Assembly (NCBI GenBank): GCA_003427395.1
Contig: BFEA01000783.1
Span: 367,020 to 389,341 of the forward strand
Direction: 5' to 3'
Source: Chara braunii
Lineage: Eukaryota > Streptophyta > Charophyceae > Charales > Characeae
Length of the DNA stretch: 22,322 bases
Program-made: the position numbers and the translations under genes
Part shown: positions 9,957 to 19,975 of the stretch, piece by piece
How positions within the stretch are numbered: the stretch's first letter is position 1
How the letters are laid out: each line of letters begins with the position of its first letter
Notes under the pieces: generated by a model
Database searches by the model: none
What the model saw: only the letters and a program-made list of their open reading frames with translations
Told to the model about the DNA's origin: nothing

Positions 9957-10720
9957 CGCCACAGCCCAACACCCTAGTTTCGAATCTTTCCTTGCCTGAT
10001 TCCGTTGAGAATCGGGCAAGATATGCTCGTTTCCCTCCTCCTCTTTCCTCCATCTGCCATAATTCCGCGCAACTTTTTTCTCTTTTTCCTCCATTCCTAC
10101 TGATTTCCCGCCTAATCTGATTGCACTAATGGATTCGCCCTAGGCAAAAACCCATACCTACTAACTTCCCTTGTCAGAACCGCCCTCCGTATGAGTAAAT
10201 ACTAACTTTCTTCCTCCTCCGCCTTCCCACCTCTTGTTCACATGCACCCGACGCAAATCCCTGACCGGGTTCATTCCCTTTATCTCCTTCGCTACTGCTT
10301 CTGCCATATCTCGGCGCAGTAGGTTTTCTAAGTAACGTTCTTCTTACCACTCTAACACCCAATCCTCACCAGTGGATTCGCCCGACCTCATAACCTCTAA
10401 CTCGCATCTTTCCTCACCTGCGTTCGCTGAGAAGTGAGCGGGCACACACGTTCAACTTCCCACCATAGCTACCCCTCCGCGCAGCCCTATTCTTGTCTAA
10501 CTCTAATTCTGCTAACCTATCACTAAATCTAACCGCGCCATCGAGTTCGCCCTATGCTAAAACCTTTAACTCGATTCTTTCCCCGCCCGTTTCCATCAAG
10601 GATCGGGCGGGTCTTACGTTTTTTCACTCCCTTCTCCTCCTGCCATATCCCGTGGCTCTTCGCATGCACCCGGCGCATCTTCCCGCCCGGGTCCGTTCTT
10701 TCCTTTTCTCCCTTCTGCCT
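9957..10720. repeat. Degenerate tandem repeats (about 170-240 bp) carrying strong hairpins
   Basis: Units recur around CCTAGTTTCG (9972), GGATTCGCCCTAGG (10133), GGATTCGCCCGACC (10374) and GTTCGCCCTATGC (10546), with repeated CTCCTCC, GCCATAT and GCATGCACCCG strings. Two units have strong hairpins: 9991-10020 has a 12-pair stem (CTTGCCTGATTC with GAATCGGGCAAG, one G-T pair), and 10582-10611 has CCCGCCCG with CGGGCGGG. The stems differ although the position in the unit is the same. Confidence 0.65.
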
Positions 10721-11124
10721 TAGTGCCCGTCGCTCCACTACCCGTCACTACTCTGCCTCACTCGCAGCACTCCGCTCCACCTTGCCCCTTGGTACTCCGC
10801 TCTCGTTACTGCATCTCCTCGTTCTCCGCTCACCCTCCCGACCAACGCTACCTTCCCGACAGGGCCCAACTGCGCAACGCTAGTTTCCACGCCGGCTGGC
10901 CAGCGACTCGACAGTCCCGGCCGTTTAAGGGGAGTCCGGAGATGACCGGCTACTAGGCGGCTCAAAGCCTTTCGCCCCTATACCCAATTTGACGAACGGG
11001 TCACATGCAGCGGCCAGGTTGCGATCCACCCCCGAGCTCTTCTGACTCGCCCCACCTCTCGGGCCACCCACGACTAAGTTCCCACTCAGACAGCTGGCCG
11101 CATACTCGAAGGCGCGGCCTACTG

Positions 11125-11174
11125 CAAGGCCTAAGTACAGGCCTTGGTGGACTGGGTCTGGCATAACACCCAGT
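11125..11174. repeat. Two adjacent hairpins
   Basis: CAAGGCCT (11125-11132) pairs with AGGCCTTG (11139-11146). ACTGGGT (11151-11157) pairs with ACCCAGT (11168-11174). A further hairpin, CGTGGG/CCCACG around CTAATTA, lies at 11423-11441. At the matching place on the right arm (15916-15935) a different but also self-complementary sequence is found (CAGGCCACT with AGTGGGCCTG). Confidence 0.65.
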
Positions 11175-12000
11175 GGCAGTAGAACCTAGTCAGCTGCGAG
11201 CTCTGAAGACCGGGGTAGAGGGGGATCTTACTTGCACAGCCCGGGCAGACCATGCCGCCGCATACTTATTTACAGTGCCCCAGGCCGCCCCGCCCTGCCC
11301 AGGCACAGTCTACTTCTTTTCGGGGCTCAGCGGGTATACTCACACTCAAACCTCTCACAGCAGATCGTGGTTGGCGATGGGGCACCCGCAGAGGGTTCCC
11401 GCCACTCAGGTTTCTTCCGCCTCGTGGGCTAATTACCCACGGGCTAGCATGCACGTTGGGCTCCTTGGTCTGTATTTCAAGACGGGCGGGATAGAGAAAA
11501 TTTCGCCGGCATCTCGAACGCGCAGGAACCCGAACTTAGGTCCGTTTTCCGTTAGTCTAACGGTGTACCAACCGAACCGGCCCCGTCGGTCTCACAACTG
11601 ATCACCAGCAAAGGCAGAAACTAATAATTAAACTAAAAATAAAAAATAAAAACGGAACACGAAACCGAAGTAAAAACCGGGTCGTCGCCCCGCCAGGCTT
11701 CAGTGCCGCGCACCCCGTTTATTATGCAAAATGTCTCACCGTTGTCAAGGTTGTCCCTCGCGCGTACGCACAAGTCACAGGCAAGCGCATTAATCAAGAA
11801 TCGAAATCTCTCTAGTCCTACTAAAAATCAGAAATAAATAATTGAATAAAAATCTGGTCGGCGACCAATGCCGGTTTTTCTCAACCATCAACAAATAAAA
11901 AGATCACGCGCGCCTCAAATCTGCGCGCCCACATACTCCCTATTCTACTCAACCATCAGCCACATAAACAACGGAGACTGCCGCGACTCGCGCGGTATAC

Positions 12001-12083
12001 TTAAACTTTAAACTTAAACTTATTTTCTGTCGCTTGCAAAAACCAGGGCGGATACCCTTGTAAGGGTATTCGCACCGACAGTG
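12001..12083 (-). repeat. Inner terminus of the left arm with terminal hairpin
   Basis: Read from the gypsy junction outwards (minus strand), the arm starts GGTGCGAATACCCTTAC, then AAGGGTATCCGCCCTGG, TTTTTGCAAGCGACAG and an A/T-rich TTTAAGTTTAAAG stretch. ATACCCTT pairs perfectly with AAGGGTAT around the two-base loop AC. The same series follows the other junction at 14888, so this is the true end of a repeated unit. It resembles a mobile-element terminus, but I cannot assign it to a known superfamily. Confidence 0.8.
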
Positions 12084-14277
12084 TGGACGAAGGCGAGGAG
12101 CTCCTTCTTGCATGCATCATCAATGGAATGCACGACAGGCACTTTCTTGCTGAAATACTTGACCGGGTGTCAGTCCACGCCATCATGTTGCTCGAGGACG
12201 ACACCAATGCCATAGCCGGACGCATCCGTAGTGACGCGCGTAGGCAAAAGCGGGTCGTATATGCGCAAGACCTCCGCAGATAATAGCGCGGCTTTGAGAG
12301 CCAAAAATGATTCCCGCGCATCCTTCCCGAAGTCAAATGTCGATCGTCGCATTGAAGCTTGGTCAAGTGGGCCGCGATCTTCGAGTAGCCCTTGATGAAA
12401 CGCTGGGAGTAGCCAGCGAGGCCAAGGAACGAACGGACATCCATGACATTCCGTGGCTCCGGCCACTCTTGGATGGCTTGAATCTTGTCCGATAGCGGAC
12501 TGACGCCCTCCGGTGTGACAAAATGGCCCAAGTATTCCAGCTCTTGTCAGACAAATTTGCACTTGTCGCCGTTGGCCTTGTACTTGGCGCGGTGGAGCGT
12601 CTCCAACACTCATCGAAGATGCCCAAGATGGTCCTCCAATGTCCAGCTATAGACGAGAATATCGTCTAAGTAGACCAGCGCGAATTGGTCCAACATTGCA
12701 CGAAACTCGTTGGTCATTGCCGCTTGAAAGGTCGCCGGGGCGTTGGTGAGGCCAAAAGGTATGACCACCCACTCAAAATGCCCGTACCGCGTCTTGAACG
12801 AGGATTTGTAGCGATCGTTTGGCCGGATCAAGATTTGATGATATCCCGACTTTAAATCCAACTGAGAAAAATACTTCACGCCGCCCAATCGCTCAAGAAG
12901 ATCGTCGATGCGAGGAAGAGGCCTCACATTCTTGGCGGTTTGCGCGTTGAGCTTGCGATAGTCAATACACAATCGTAGATTTTTGTTCTTCTTCCGTACG
13001 AAGAGAACTGGCGCTCCGTATGGAGAGCTACTTGGGCGAATCCAGCCCTTGTCCAACAAATCATCGAGTTGCGCGCGGAGGACCGTAAGCCCCTCCTCGC
13101 TCATGCGATAAATGCAACCTTTCGGCGGCACGGCACCAGCGTCGAGAATGATCTCGTGAGGGATTAGTCGATCCGGCACCACACCGTTAGGTGACTCGAA
13201 GATGTCGGAGAACTCGTCAAGCAACCGCACCACACGGGGGTCCGAAGACAAGTCCATGGGTGAAGAGTCGGCTACCGCGACGGTCCGTAGGAAGCATAGG
13301 CCGATTTTGTCGGGCTGCTCGTAAGCACAAGTAGCCCGGAATGATTTTTTTGCCGTCACCTTTTGGCACAAAATTGAAGGGTGCGGAAGAGGAATAGTAC
13401 ACGCCACTTCGGCGCCGAAGGCGTCGCGAACGGTAACAGTCCGACGATGGAAGTTGACCATGTGATCTGCACTTGCAAGCCAAGGCATTCCCAAAATAAT
13501 GGCGAAGTCCGTGTCCAAAATGTCAAACATCACTGGTTCGCATGCATGAGGTGCGAAATACACCGGTACGGCCTCGATGTAGCGGTCGATAAGTTGTTGC
13601 GTCCTTCCATCCGCCAACTTGATCGCCGTCGGGTTTGCCTTCCTTCGGATTTGTGCACCAAGGCCAGCCCTTTGCATAAAGGCTTGGCTCATAAAATTGC
13701 GAGAACCGCTATCCAGCACAGCGTTGCAGGACGCTTGCCCAACTTGGATGCGGACATAGAGGAGCAGTGCATTGTTGTCATCGTACTGCTGATTGTGAAA
13801 CTCGCGGGCCACCTTGGTAACGTACGCAAGGATGTCCCCCACCACGACTTCGTCATCCGTCGGCGAAGTTGGTGGTGCATAGAAGGATAAGTACGTGTGG
13901 AGATGAGCGCATAGTGCTGCGCCTTGCGGTCCCGGCAAGTGGCCCGTGGTCGGGAGAGGAAGCCATGCGAAGTCCGCGGACGTGAGCAGGTCCAATACCT
14001 CTATGTTGAACTCGCGCGCCGAATCCCTTGATGAACCACTTGAAGACGATAAGTCGCCGCTGCCGGACGGAGAAGATGCCGCACACACGTCTTGTCCTTG
14101 AGCTTGAGTACCCAACGTAGGAACGAGTCGGGCAGCATAGTCCTCAAAGGAATAAAGAAGAGGAGGACTATCGACTTCCGCATGTGCCTCGGAACGAAGG
14201 GCGGTCACCCACGAAGTGACCGGTTCCGAAGGCGTCGAGAGTGTCGTCGAGTCACTCCTGGCGGTGCTCAGTTTCCC
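12083..14277 (-). pseudogene. Ty3/gypsy pol fragment: protease, reverse transcriptase, truncated RNase H
   Basis: A 532-codon stretch is open from the first in-frame GTG (14208) to TGA 12610-12612, and the frame is open upstream to 14277. It has the aspartic protease (LDSGS near residue 165, IILGMPWL near 240) and then reverse transcriptase, with LDLKSGYHQ near 450 and the catalytic YLDDIL near 513. After the TGA the same frame continues through a second TGA (12547-12549) into the thumb/connection region (YLGHFVTPEG, DVRSFLGLAGY). A one-base loss near 12340 shifts the frame to RNase H (TTDASGYGIG, KKELLAF), which has a further TGA at 12170-12172. RNase H ends at 12083 at the non-coding arm, so its later acidic residues are missing. 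The active-site motif is DSGS rather than the usual DSGA or DTGA. This is a dead copy. Confidence 0.93.
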
Positions 14278-14888
14278 GATTTGCCCTTGCCTTTCGACGG
14301 GCAGGCCACTGTCTCATGGAGATCGTTGTTGCACCATAGGCAATAGTGAAATCTCGTGCGTGCTTTGAATGCTTGCTCGGAGAGACCGTATTGGGCCCAT
14401 GGGGTTGGAGCTGCTGCACTGGGTTCGGGGCTAGATGCAGTGTTTGTCTTCGTCTTGCCGCGTCCTCGGCCTTTGCCGGAGCGGCCACCTTCCCGGGTGG
14501 CTGCGAGTCTGTCCCCTTCATTGGCAGACACGGCCTCGCTAGTTTGGTCAAACAGCGTTGCCGCCGCGACCACGGCCACTTTCGGCCGATGCTGATCTCT
14601 GCTCGGGCTTGCCGCAGACGAACGCAGGTTCTTAGCCTCCTTGTTCGTGATAATAATCTGCGCGGCCTTGTCAACTAGTTCCGCCGTTGTCGTCAAGGTG
14701 TCCTCGACATGAGTCAAGGCATTGCTCAATGTCGGACACTTTGAAACCCATTTGGATGTCTGGGACCGATGTCAAGCATTGGTACTCGACAATCCAGTCG
14801 ACACTCGGCAACATGCCTTGTTCGAAAACCATTAGCTTGTCCATTGCCTTGATCTCCGGCGACTCTACTTGGAACCGTTTATGCCACG
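14268..14888 (-). pseudogene. Ty3/gypsy gag fragment (C-terminal part with zinc knuckle)
   Basis: From the junction at 14888 the minus strand encodes a capsid-like segment (WHKRFQVES, MDKLMVFEQG, PSVDWIVEYQ). A small deletion near 14740 changes frame. The second part reads SNALTHVED and KAAQIIITNKEAKNL, then a basic GRSGKGRGRGK stretch, and ends with a CCHC zinc knuckle in the order C-x2-C-x4-H-x4-C (CLWCNNDLHETVAC), before TGA at 14268. Gag forms the particle and the knuckle binds the RNA genome. The N-terminal part, leader, primer site and 5' LTR are missing because the right arm of the inverted repeat begins at 14888. Confidence 0.88.
14271..14277 (-). promoter_or_regulatory. Candidate -1 ribosomal frameshift site between gag and pol
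   Basis: On the minus strand the gag frame reads TCG GGA AAC TGA. G GGA AAC is a canonical X XXY YYZ slippery heptamer in the correct phase, directly before the gag stop at 14268-14270. A one-base backward slip gives GGG AAA CTG AGC, which is exactly the open pol frame leading into the protease. Downstream, GAGTG/CACTC (13-base spacer) and a stronger 7-bp hairpin, CGGTCAC/GTGACCG (14202-14222), could act as stimulators, though the spacing is longer than usual. Confidence 0.55.
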
Positions 14889-16430
14889 CTATCGGTGCGA
14901 ATACCCTTACAAGGGTATCCGCCCTGTTTTTTGCAAGCGACAGGAAATAAGTTTGGTTTAAAGTTTAAGTATACCGCGTGAGGTGCGACTGCGTTTGTGG
15001 TTTACGTTGACTGAGTGGGTTGAGTGTGTGGGCGCGCAGACTTAAGGTGCGCGTGATCTCTTTTTATTGTTGATGATCGATGAACCAGCGTGACCGCCGA
15101 TCTAAAATTTCGTTTCTGATTAAATTAGGATAAAAACGATTCTATCTCGAGATTGGTATGCTTGTCGGTAACTTGTGTGTACGTGTAAAGGACGACATCG
15201 ACAATAACATGGACTTGAAAAAGTTTCGGTAGGTCTGCGCACCGCGCAGTATCCGCTTATTTAAGCGTCTGTCAGGACTGGACCCAGCCTTGGGCCTAGC
15301 ACTAGCGGTTACGGCATCAGACTTTCATCAAAGAGATTCAGGGACCGAGATCGAGCGATGACGGCGCGGGAATATCAGAGTAGCGTGAGTGGACCGAGGG
15401 GTTGAGGGCCCGACAAGGCTATCCCCAATGGTTTTATCGTCTGCAGGATCGAAATGGTACTAGCGGTTCCCTTCCTCTCGCCGTTGTAGTCTGGCGATTA
15501 AAAGCATCTTAAAACATTGTTATTATTATCGGGCGTCGTTATTATTTTAAATTCGTGTTTTGGTTTTTCGTAAGTTGGACGTGACGCCGGCCACGGGAGG
15601 CCGTCACGGCAGTCAAGGACCTTGAGCATGCACCTCTTTCTCGTTGACTTGTGAGTTCTTTGAGCATTCGGGATGCTCGTGGGTTCAACGTGCATGCGAG
15701 ACGGCGGGTAATTAGCCCACGGGCCGGAAGAAAATCGAGTGCCGGGACCTTTTTTTGCAGGAGCGCCATTCGTTCCCCGCAGTCCGCGGTGGAGGGGGTT
15801 AGATGTGAGTATGCTCGTGGGACCCTCCTCCTCTTCGGTCTCCCAAGTTCTTATTTGAATATTTGCTATTACTACCGAGAGCTGCGCTAGGACCCACGTC
15901 ATCTAGTTCACGGGGCAGGCCACTCAGTGGGCCTGCGCCCTTCGGATCATTGGAGAGGCGGAGATATGGAGGCCGGGCAGAGGACTAACATTGCAGCACC
16001 GCCTGTTCGGACCCGGCAGGCAGGGCATTCGGTAGGAACCAAGTGGAAAGGGGCAGCGATACTGTCGGGCTAGCGTTCGTTGGACTAGGCTATAGGATCA
16101 GAGGGTACCGGAGCGTCTGGTAGCTGGTTCCCTCCACCTTGGGATGGCTGGAGCTGATGTGCCGCTTATCAGTCACTGCGAGGTCCACTGTCGATCGGAG
16201 TTGCGCTATCCAAAAGAGTGAGAGGGACAACAGCGGGTCGAAGCAGGCATCGGAAGAGGAGGATGCTACAGCAGGAAGACAGGCAGTAGGAGGAGCACGA
16301 AGACAGTCAGGGAAGAGGCGAAGACGGGAATGAACCAGGACGGCAAGCTACGCTAGGTGCATTCGGAGCAAGGGCAAAGGTGACGATGGCTGAGGAGAAG
16401 AACTGATGGGGGTGGGATGCGCCTAGCGCC

Positions 16431-16989
16431 CCCAATCCTTGACGGATTTCAGCGAAGTAAGGGCCGAATCCGAGGGATTGGGCCAGGGTGACCTCGAATC
16501 TGAGGTCGGCTTTCGTAGAGGATTAGTAAATAGGAAGTTAGTAAGAGTAAGGGGTGCGCGGCGGTGTCGGGAAGGAAGTGAAGGGGAGTCTCAAGATCAA
16601 AGATCTCGCCCGTTATTTAACGAAAACAGGCGATCAGGGAGTCAAATCGGGGGTTTTTAGGGATGGCGACCTCGATCATGCAGTCATAATTAGTAGAGAG
16701 TTAGTAGGAAGTGAGTTAGTAGGAAGCATGGTGCGCTAAGCTATGGCGAGAAGCTACTTAGAGGGGCGAGTGGGAAATGCATATCTCGTGCGTTTGTGGA
16801 TGGATTTCGACACAGTAAAAACTGAACCTATAATTCTAAGGCAGGGCGAAGTGAGTGGTAAGGTTAGTTTGATCGTTAAGTTAGTAGAATAGGAGGTAGG
16901 AAGAGATAGCAGAGTATAGGAGTGACTGAGAGGGGGCTAGGAATTGAGAGTTGAGAGTCTCGCTCGTTTTTCAGCGAGATCGAGCAAGA
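16431..16989. repeat. Second hairpin family, right arm
   Basis: Three hairpins occur in degenerate tandem units. At 16431-16482, CCCAATCC pairs with GGATTGGG, continued by inner CGGATT/AATCCG after a two-base bulge. At 16602-16635, GATC-CGCC pairs with GGCGATC with a bulge, around an inner CGTT/AACG. At 16958-16989, TCTCGCTCG pairs with CGAGCAAGA with one mismatch. They mirror the hairpin-bearing repeats at 9957-10720, but the stem sequences differ. Confidence 0.6.
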
Positions 16990-18810
16990 GAAAGAGGTAA
17001 ATTGGGGTTATAGTGGCAGGCGAATCCAACGGTTAGCTCAGGTTTCGGGACTGCTGGACGGATTCTGCGCAGCAAGCAGTGAAGGTCGCGCTGAGAAGGG
17101 AATTTTGGGATAGCACAACATGACGGGGTATGTTTCTACGTTCTAGCGGGAGATTCATTCGATTTTGTTCATCCTTCAAGTTTCGATGAAGTAGTCCCTC
17201 CTTGTCTCTCTGTGCGGATGGGTGAAAGGCAGGGTGTACTTCTGTGTCTGGACAGAGGAGGCTGATCGAGACTTGAACGGGTAGTAAGAGAGAGAGGGAG
17301 TAGCGAGCGCTTACCGTCAGGGAGTGGCGATGCGGGATCAGCCGGATGTAGAGCTACGGTATCAAGTTGTGCGCTAACCAGCTTCAAGCGGGCCCTTTTC
17401 CTTTCGGTAAGCAGAACCGGCGATGCGGGATGAACCGAGAGTCGAGCTACAGGCCGTGTTGTGGTTGACTGTGCTTTTGCCGCTAATTGATAGTACTAGC
17501 CATCCTTGCCCCACTAACTGTCATTTAGTTCGTTGGAGATTCTGTTTCCGCGCGAGGCTGCTCGACTCACTGTGCATGCCAGGCAAGTATGAGCCCGGCC
17601 CGTACATCGGCCAGGGACATAGAAAGGATAAGAAGGGGGGGGGGCTGAGTCGTGATACTAAGATACACAACCAGCTCGACGCAGCAGCTTGGCAGTATGT
17701 TTGCCCATATTCTGGCGAAAGGTTCACTCCGACGAGACTTGGTCTACTGTGGAGGCAGTGTGAGGCCAGACGCGGGGATTGCACGCTTGCCTATTGGCTG
17801 TTTGGTTGAAGAACTGCGAGTCCAGTCGGGGGTCAGGGATGTGCCATGGCTGGTTTTCAATCAGGGGACGGGGGGAGTTGGCCGGTAAACTGGCTCTCCA
17901 CAAAAACAAACTAGCCGCAGGTAAGCAGCGAGGGGACGAGGTCGCAGAGTTGCCTTGGGGCCAGCACACTGCTCGTTCCCCCGAAGTGAGATAGAGTGGG
18001 GCCAACCGTAGGGGCTGCAGGCCTAGCTATCGGCTAGGGAGTTGCCACCCTGCCGATTGTGGTAGCTAGAGAGGAACCACGACTTTGAAAAGGGGGGGGG
18101 GTAACTGATTTCGTTGCGCCGAAGAGGAGGGGGTGTTCTATTCAGACGCTATACTTGAAGGCTGCGGAGTGGCTTCGGTCAAAGGGGACGGTACTGCGCC
18201 TTGAGAGAGTGATCTAGCATTGGAAAAGGAGATTACCGTTGTGACTTGGAAGTTTTCTAGAACGCTGATTACGAGTTGACTTGCACAGTGCGTCTTGGCC
18301 ACCATTGCGGGGCCCTCAGGCGCACGAAGGCCCTCTCCTGAGAGTTGAGTTTGTCCCCCTTCTGTATCTCAAGAGTCTCAAACCCCTACTTTTGCCCTTC
18401 TTAATCTAAGTCTAGTCCAGTTCTGAGAGGAAGGCGGCAGGCGGGATTGCAACTCGTAGGACCGCAACAAGACTCTGTGGGGAGTCGGCCCACCGATTGC
18501 GGGAGCTCTCCCGGAACTCAGGAGGAGTTCTGGAGGCACAAAATTAAAAGGTAATCATTGCCTCCCCTCTATAAACCCAGTTATAACCCTTATCTTTATT
18601 CCTTGTTACATTTTGACTGAATATACTGCATGCCCCTTTACTTTGACTTTACGTTTGACTTTCATGACAAAACCGGACTTAAATAAAGGAATGTATGCGC
18701 AATGAAAGTTTCAGTTTTATTGTTTGACTGAAAGCAAATTGTGGGATTGCATCTGGGGGAAGGATGGGAAGGTTGTATTGCTTGCGTCTGACTGGGTCAA
18801 CCAAAGGCTG

Positions 18811-19529
18811 GGCAAGTCTCCATAAGTTTGGGGAGGCCCAGTGCTATTTTTATTTTGAATTGCCAGGAGACTAGACATGTTCCATAAGTTTGGGTGATTT
18901 GGTTGCTCTGATTTGTGAGGGCTGAATGTGAAAGACTTTGAGGGACCAAGCATGTTTCATAAGTTTGGGTGGCTTGGTCGCCTTGTTTACTTTGGGTTTC
19001 TTTCAGTTTCTTTAGTTTCTGAATGAGGAGGTCTGAGCATGTTCCATAAGTTTGGGTGGCTCAGCCTCTTCCTACTTTGGCTTTAAGAGAAATGAATCAG
19101 GCTGAGGACCGAGACATGTTCCATAAGTTTGGGTGGTTTTGGTCCAACGCCACGCACATGCTGGAACCAGAAGGCTATAACTTGACTATACTTTATTACT
19201 ATTCTATCTATGAACAGGCTAGTCAGACAGGGTTCCATAAGTTTGGGTGGTCTGACTATAGCTTATCACCAACTGAAGAGAGTATTAAAGAATAAACTTG
19301 TGGTACGAAGGGGCAGGCCGAATCTTGAGCTAAAGATGATCGGTTCAGTTATATGCTACCTCAAGAGACTAAGTGCAGATAATTATATAAAGTTGGGATA
19401 CTTAAACAATTCAGGGCGACTAGGATGGCCTAGTCATATGCCCAAAGAAGAGAAACGTTGTTGTGGCCTGTGTTTGTGTATACTCCATGGTTGAGCTAGA
19501 CATGTTCCATAAGTTTGGGTGGTCTAGCT
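18811..19529 (-). repeat. Array of stem-variable, loop-constant hairpins (right arm)
   Basis: Seven copies of the same loop (plus strand TTCCATAAGTTTGGG) occur at about 18822, 18885, 18959, 19046, 19124, 19237 and 19509. Clear stems are GGGC/GCCC (18811-18839), GACCAAGC/GCTTGGTC (18944-18979), CTGAGC/GCTCAG (19033-19064), GGACC/GGTCC (19106-19145), TAGTCAGAC/GTCTGACTA (19220-19258) and AGCTAGAC/GTCTAGCT (19494-19529). A loop-degenerate hairpin, GACTAGG/CCTAGTC, lies near 19428-19445. The copy at 18885 has lost most of its stem. Confidence 0.85.
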
Positions 19530-19975
19530 TTATGCCCCATGTAAGCTGGGTATAAAGGGATAAATCATTGAGAGACTATGAACTATTGTTTGATAAATTG
19601 ACTTTGGGATGGTGAGAGTACTTACCTTTTGTGGTTTGGCCTGCATGAGACTGAGTGCGATTATTACTTAGTCTGAGTTTCAGTTGATAGGTAGTTGCTT
19701 TAGTTGCTCGCCACGTGTTAGAGCCATAGGAGTTAGTTGCGAATCCCGCATTTTCTGAGCTAAGTTTTTTTTACTTAGGTGAATTTCTGCATTTTCTGGG
19801 ATCTTTTATTATACTTGGTCTTGTATAAATCTTGGTAAGACACTTTCTCTATGGGAAGCGCTGCCGTAATTTCTACAAATCCAAGGAGTTAGTCAGATTT
19901 TGTTTTTTTAAGGGTCCAGTTTTTCTGACTTTTTGGCTTAGTAAAAATCTGGAAAACCTCCTTTTCTAAAAGGAG

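Larger units (their letters stand above)
6905..12083 (+). repeat. Left arm of a giant inverted repeat (about 5.2 kb)
   Basis: The reverse complement of 14888-19975 aligns by eye along this segment in the same order. Examples are 6925-7400 with 19490-19955, 8400-8640 with 18420-18610, 8715-8745 with about 18290-18325, 11410-11445 with about 15700-15745, and 12001-12083 with 14888-14975. Divergence is visible as substitutions and small indels, and one hairpin unit is duplicated in the left arm only (near 7714-7828). No transposase or other protein is recognisable. The frames within it (for example 9476-9853) lack any domain and are not conserved between the arms as far as I can see. I infer a large non-autonomous mobile element present twice in opposite orientation. 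Confidence 0.85.
14888..19975 (-). repeat. Right arm of the giant inverted repeat (about 5.1 kb)
   Basis: This is the reverse-complement counterpart of 6905-12083, in the same order and of similar length. It begins at the gag junction with the terminal hairpin series (GGTGCGAATACCCTTAC at 14890) and ends near 19975, inside the 115-bp tandem repeats, where homology to the left arm is lost. The corresponding left sequence continues for about 2.1 kb more, so the right copy is truncated or the left one has extra DNA. No protein gene is recognised; the many short open frames in 15500-18000 are GC-rich chance frames. Confidence 0.85.

Noticed and set aside
10493-11601. Several 60-140 residue frames in the GC-rich part of the left arm
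   Set aside because: Overlapping on both strands, compositionally biased (Ser, Pro, Arg), no domains. They fit chance frames in GC-rich repeats.
12083-14888. Plus-strand frames such as 13381-13890 and 14346-14678
   Set aside because: Antisense shadows of the gag-pol frame, which carries clear protease, RT and zinc-knuckle motifs.
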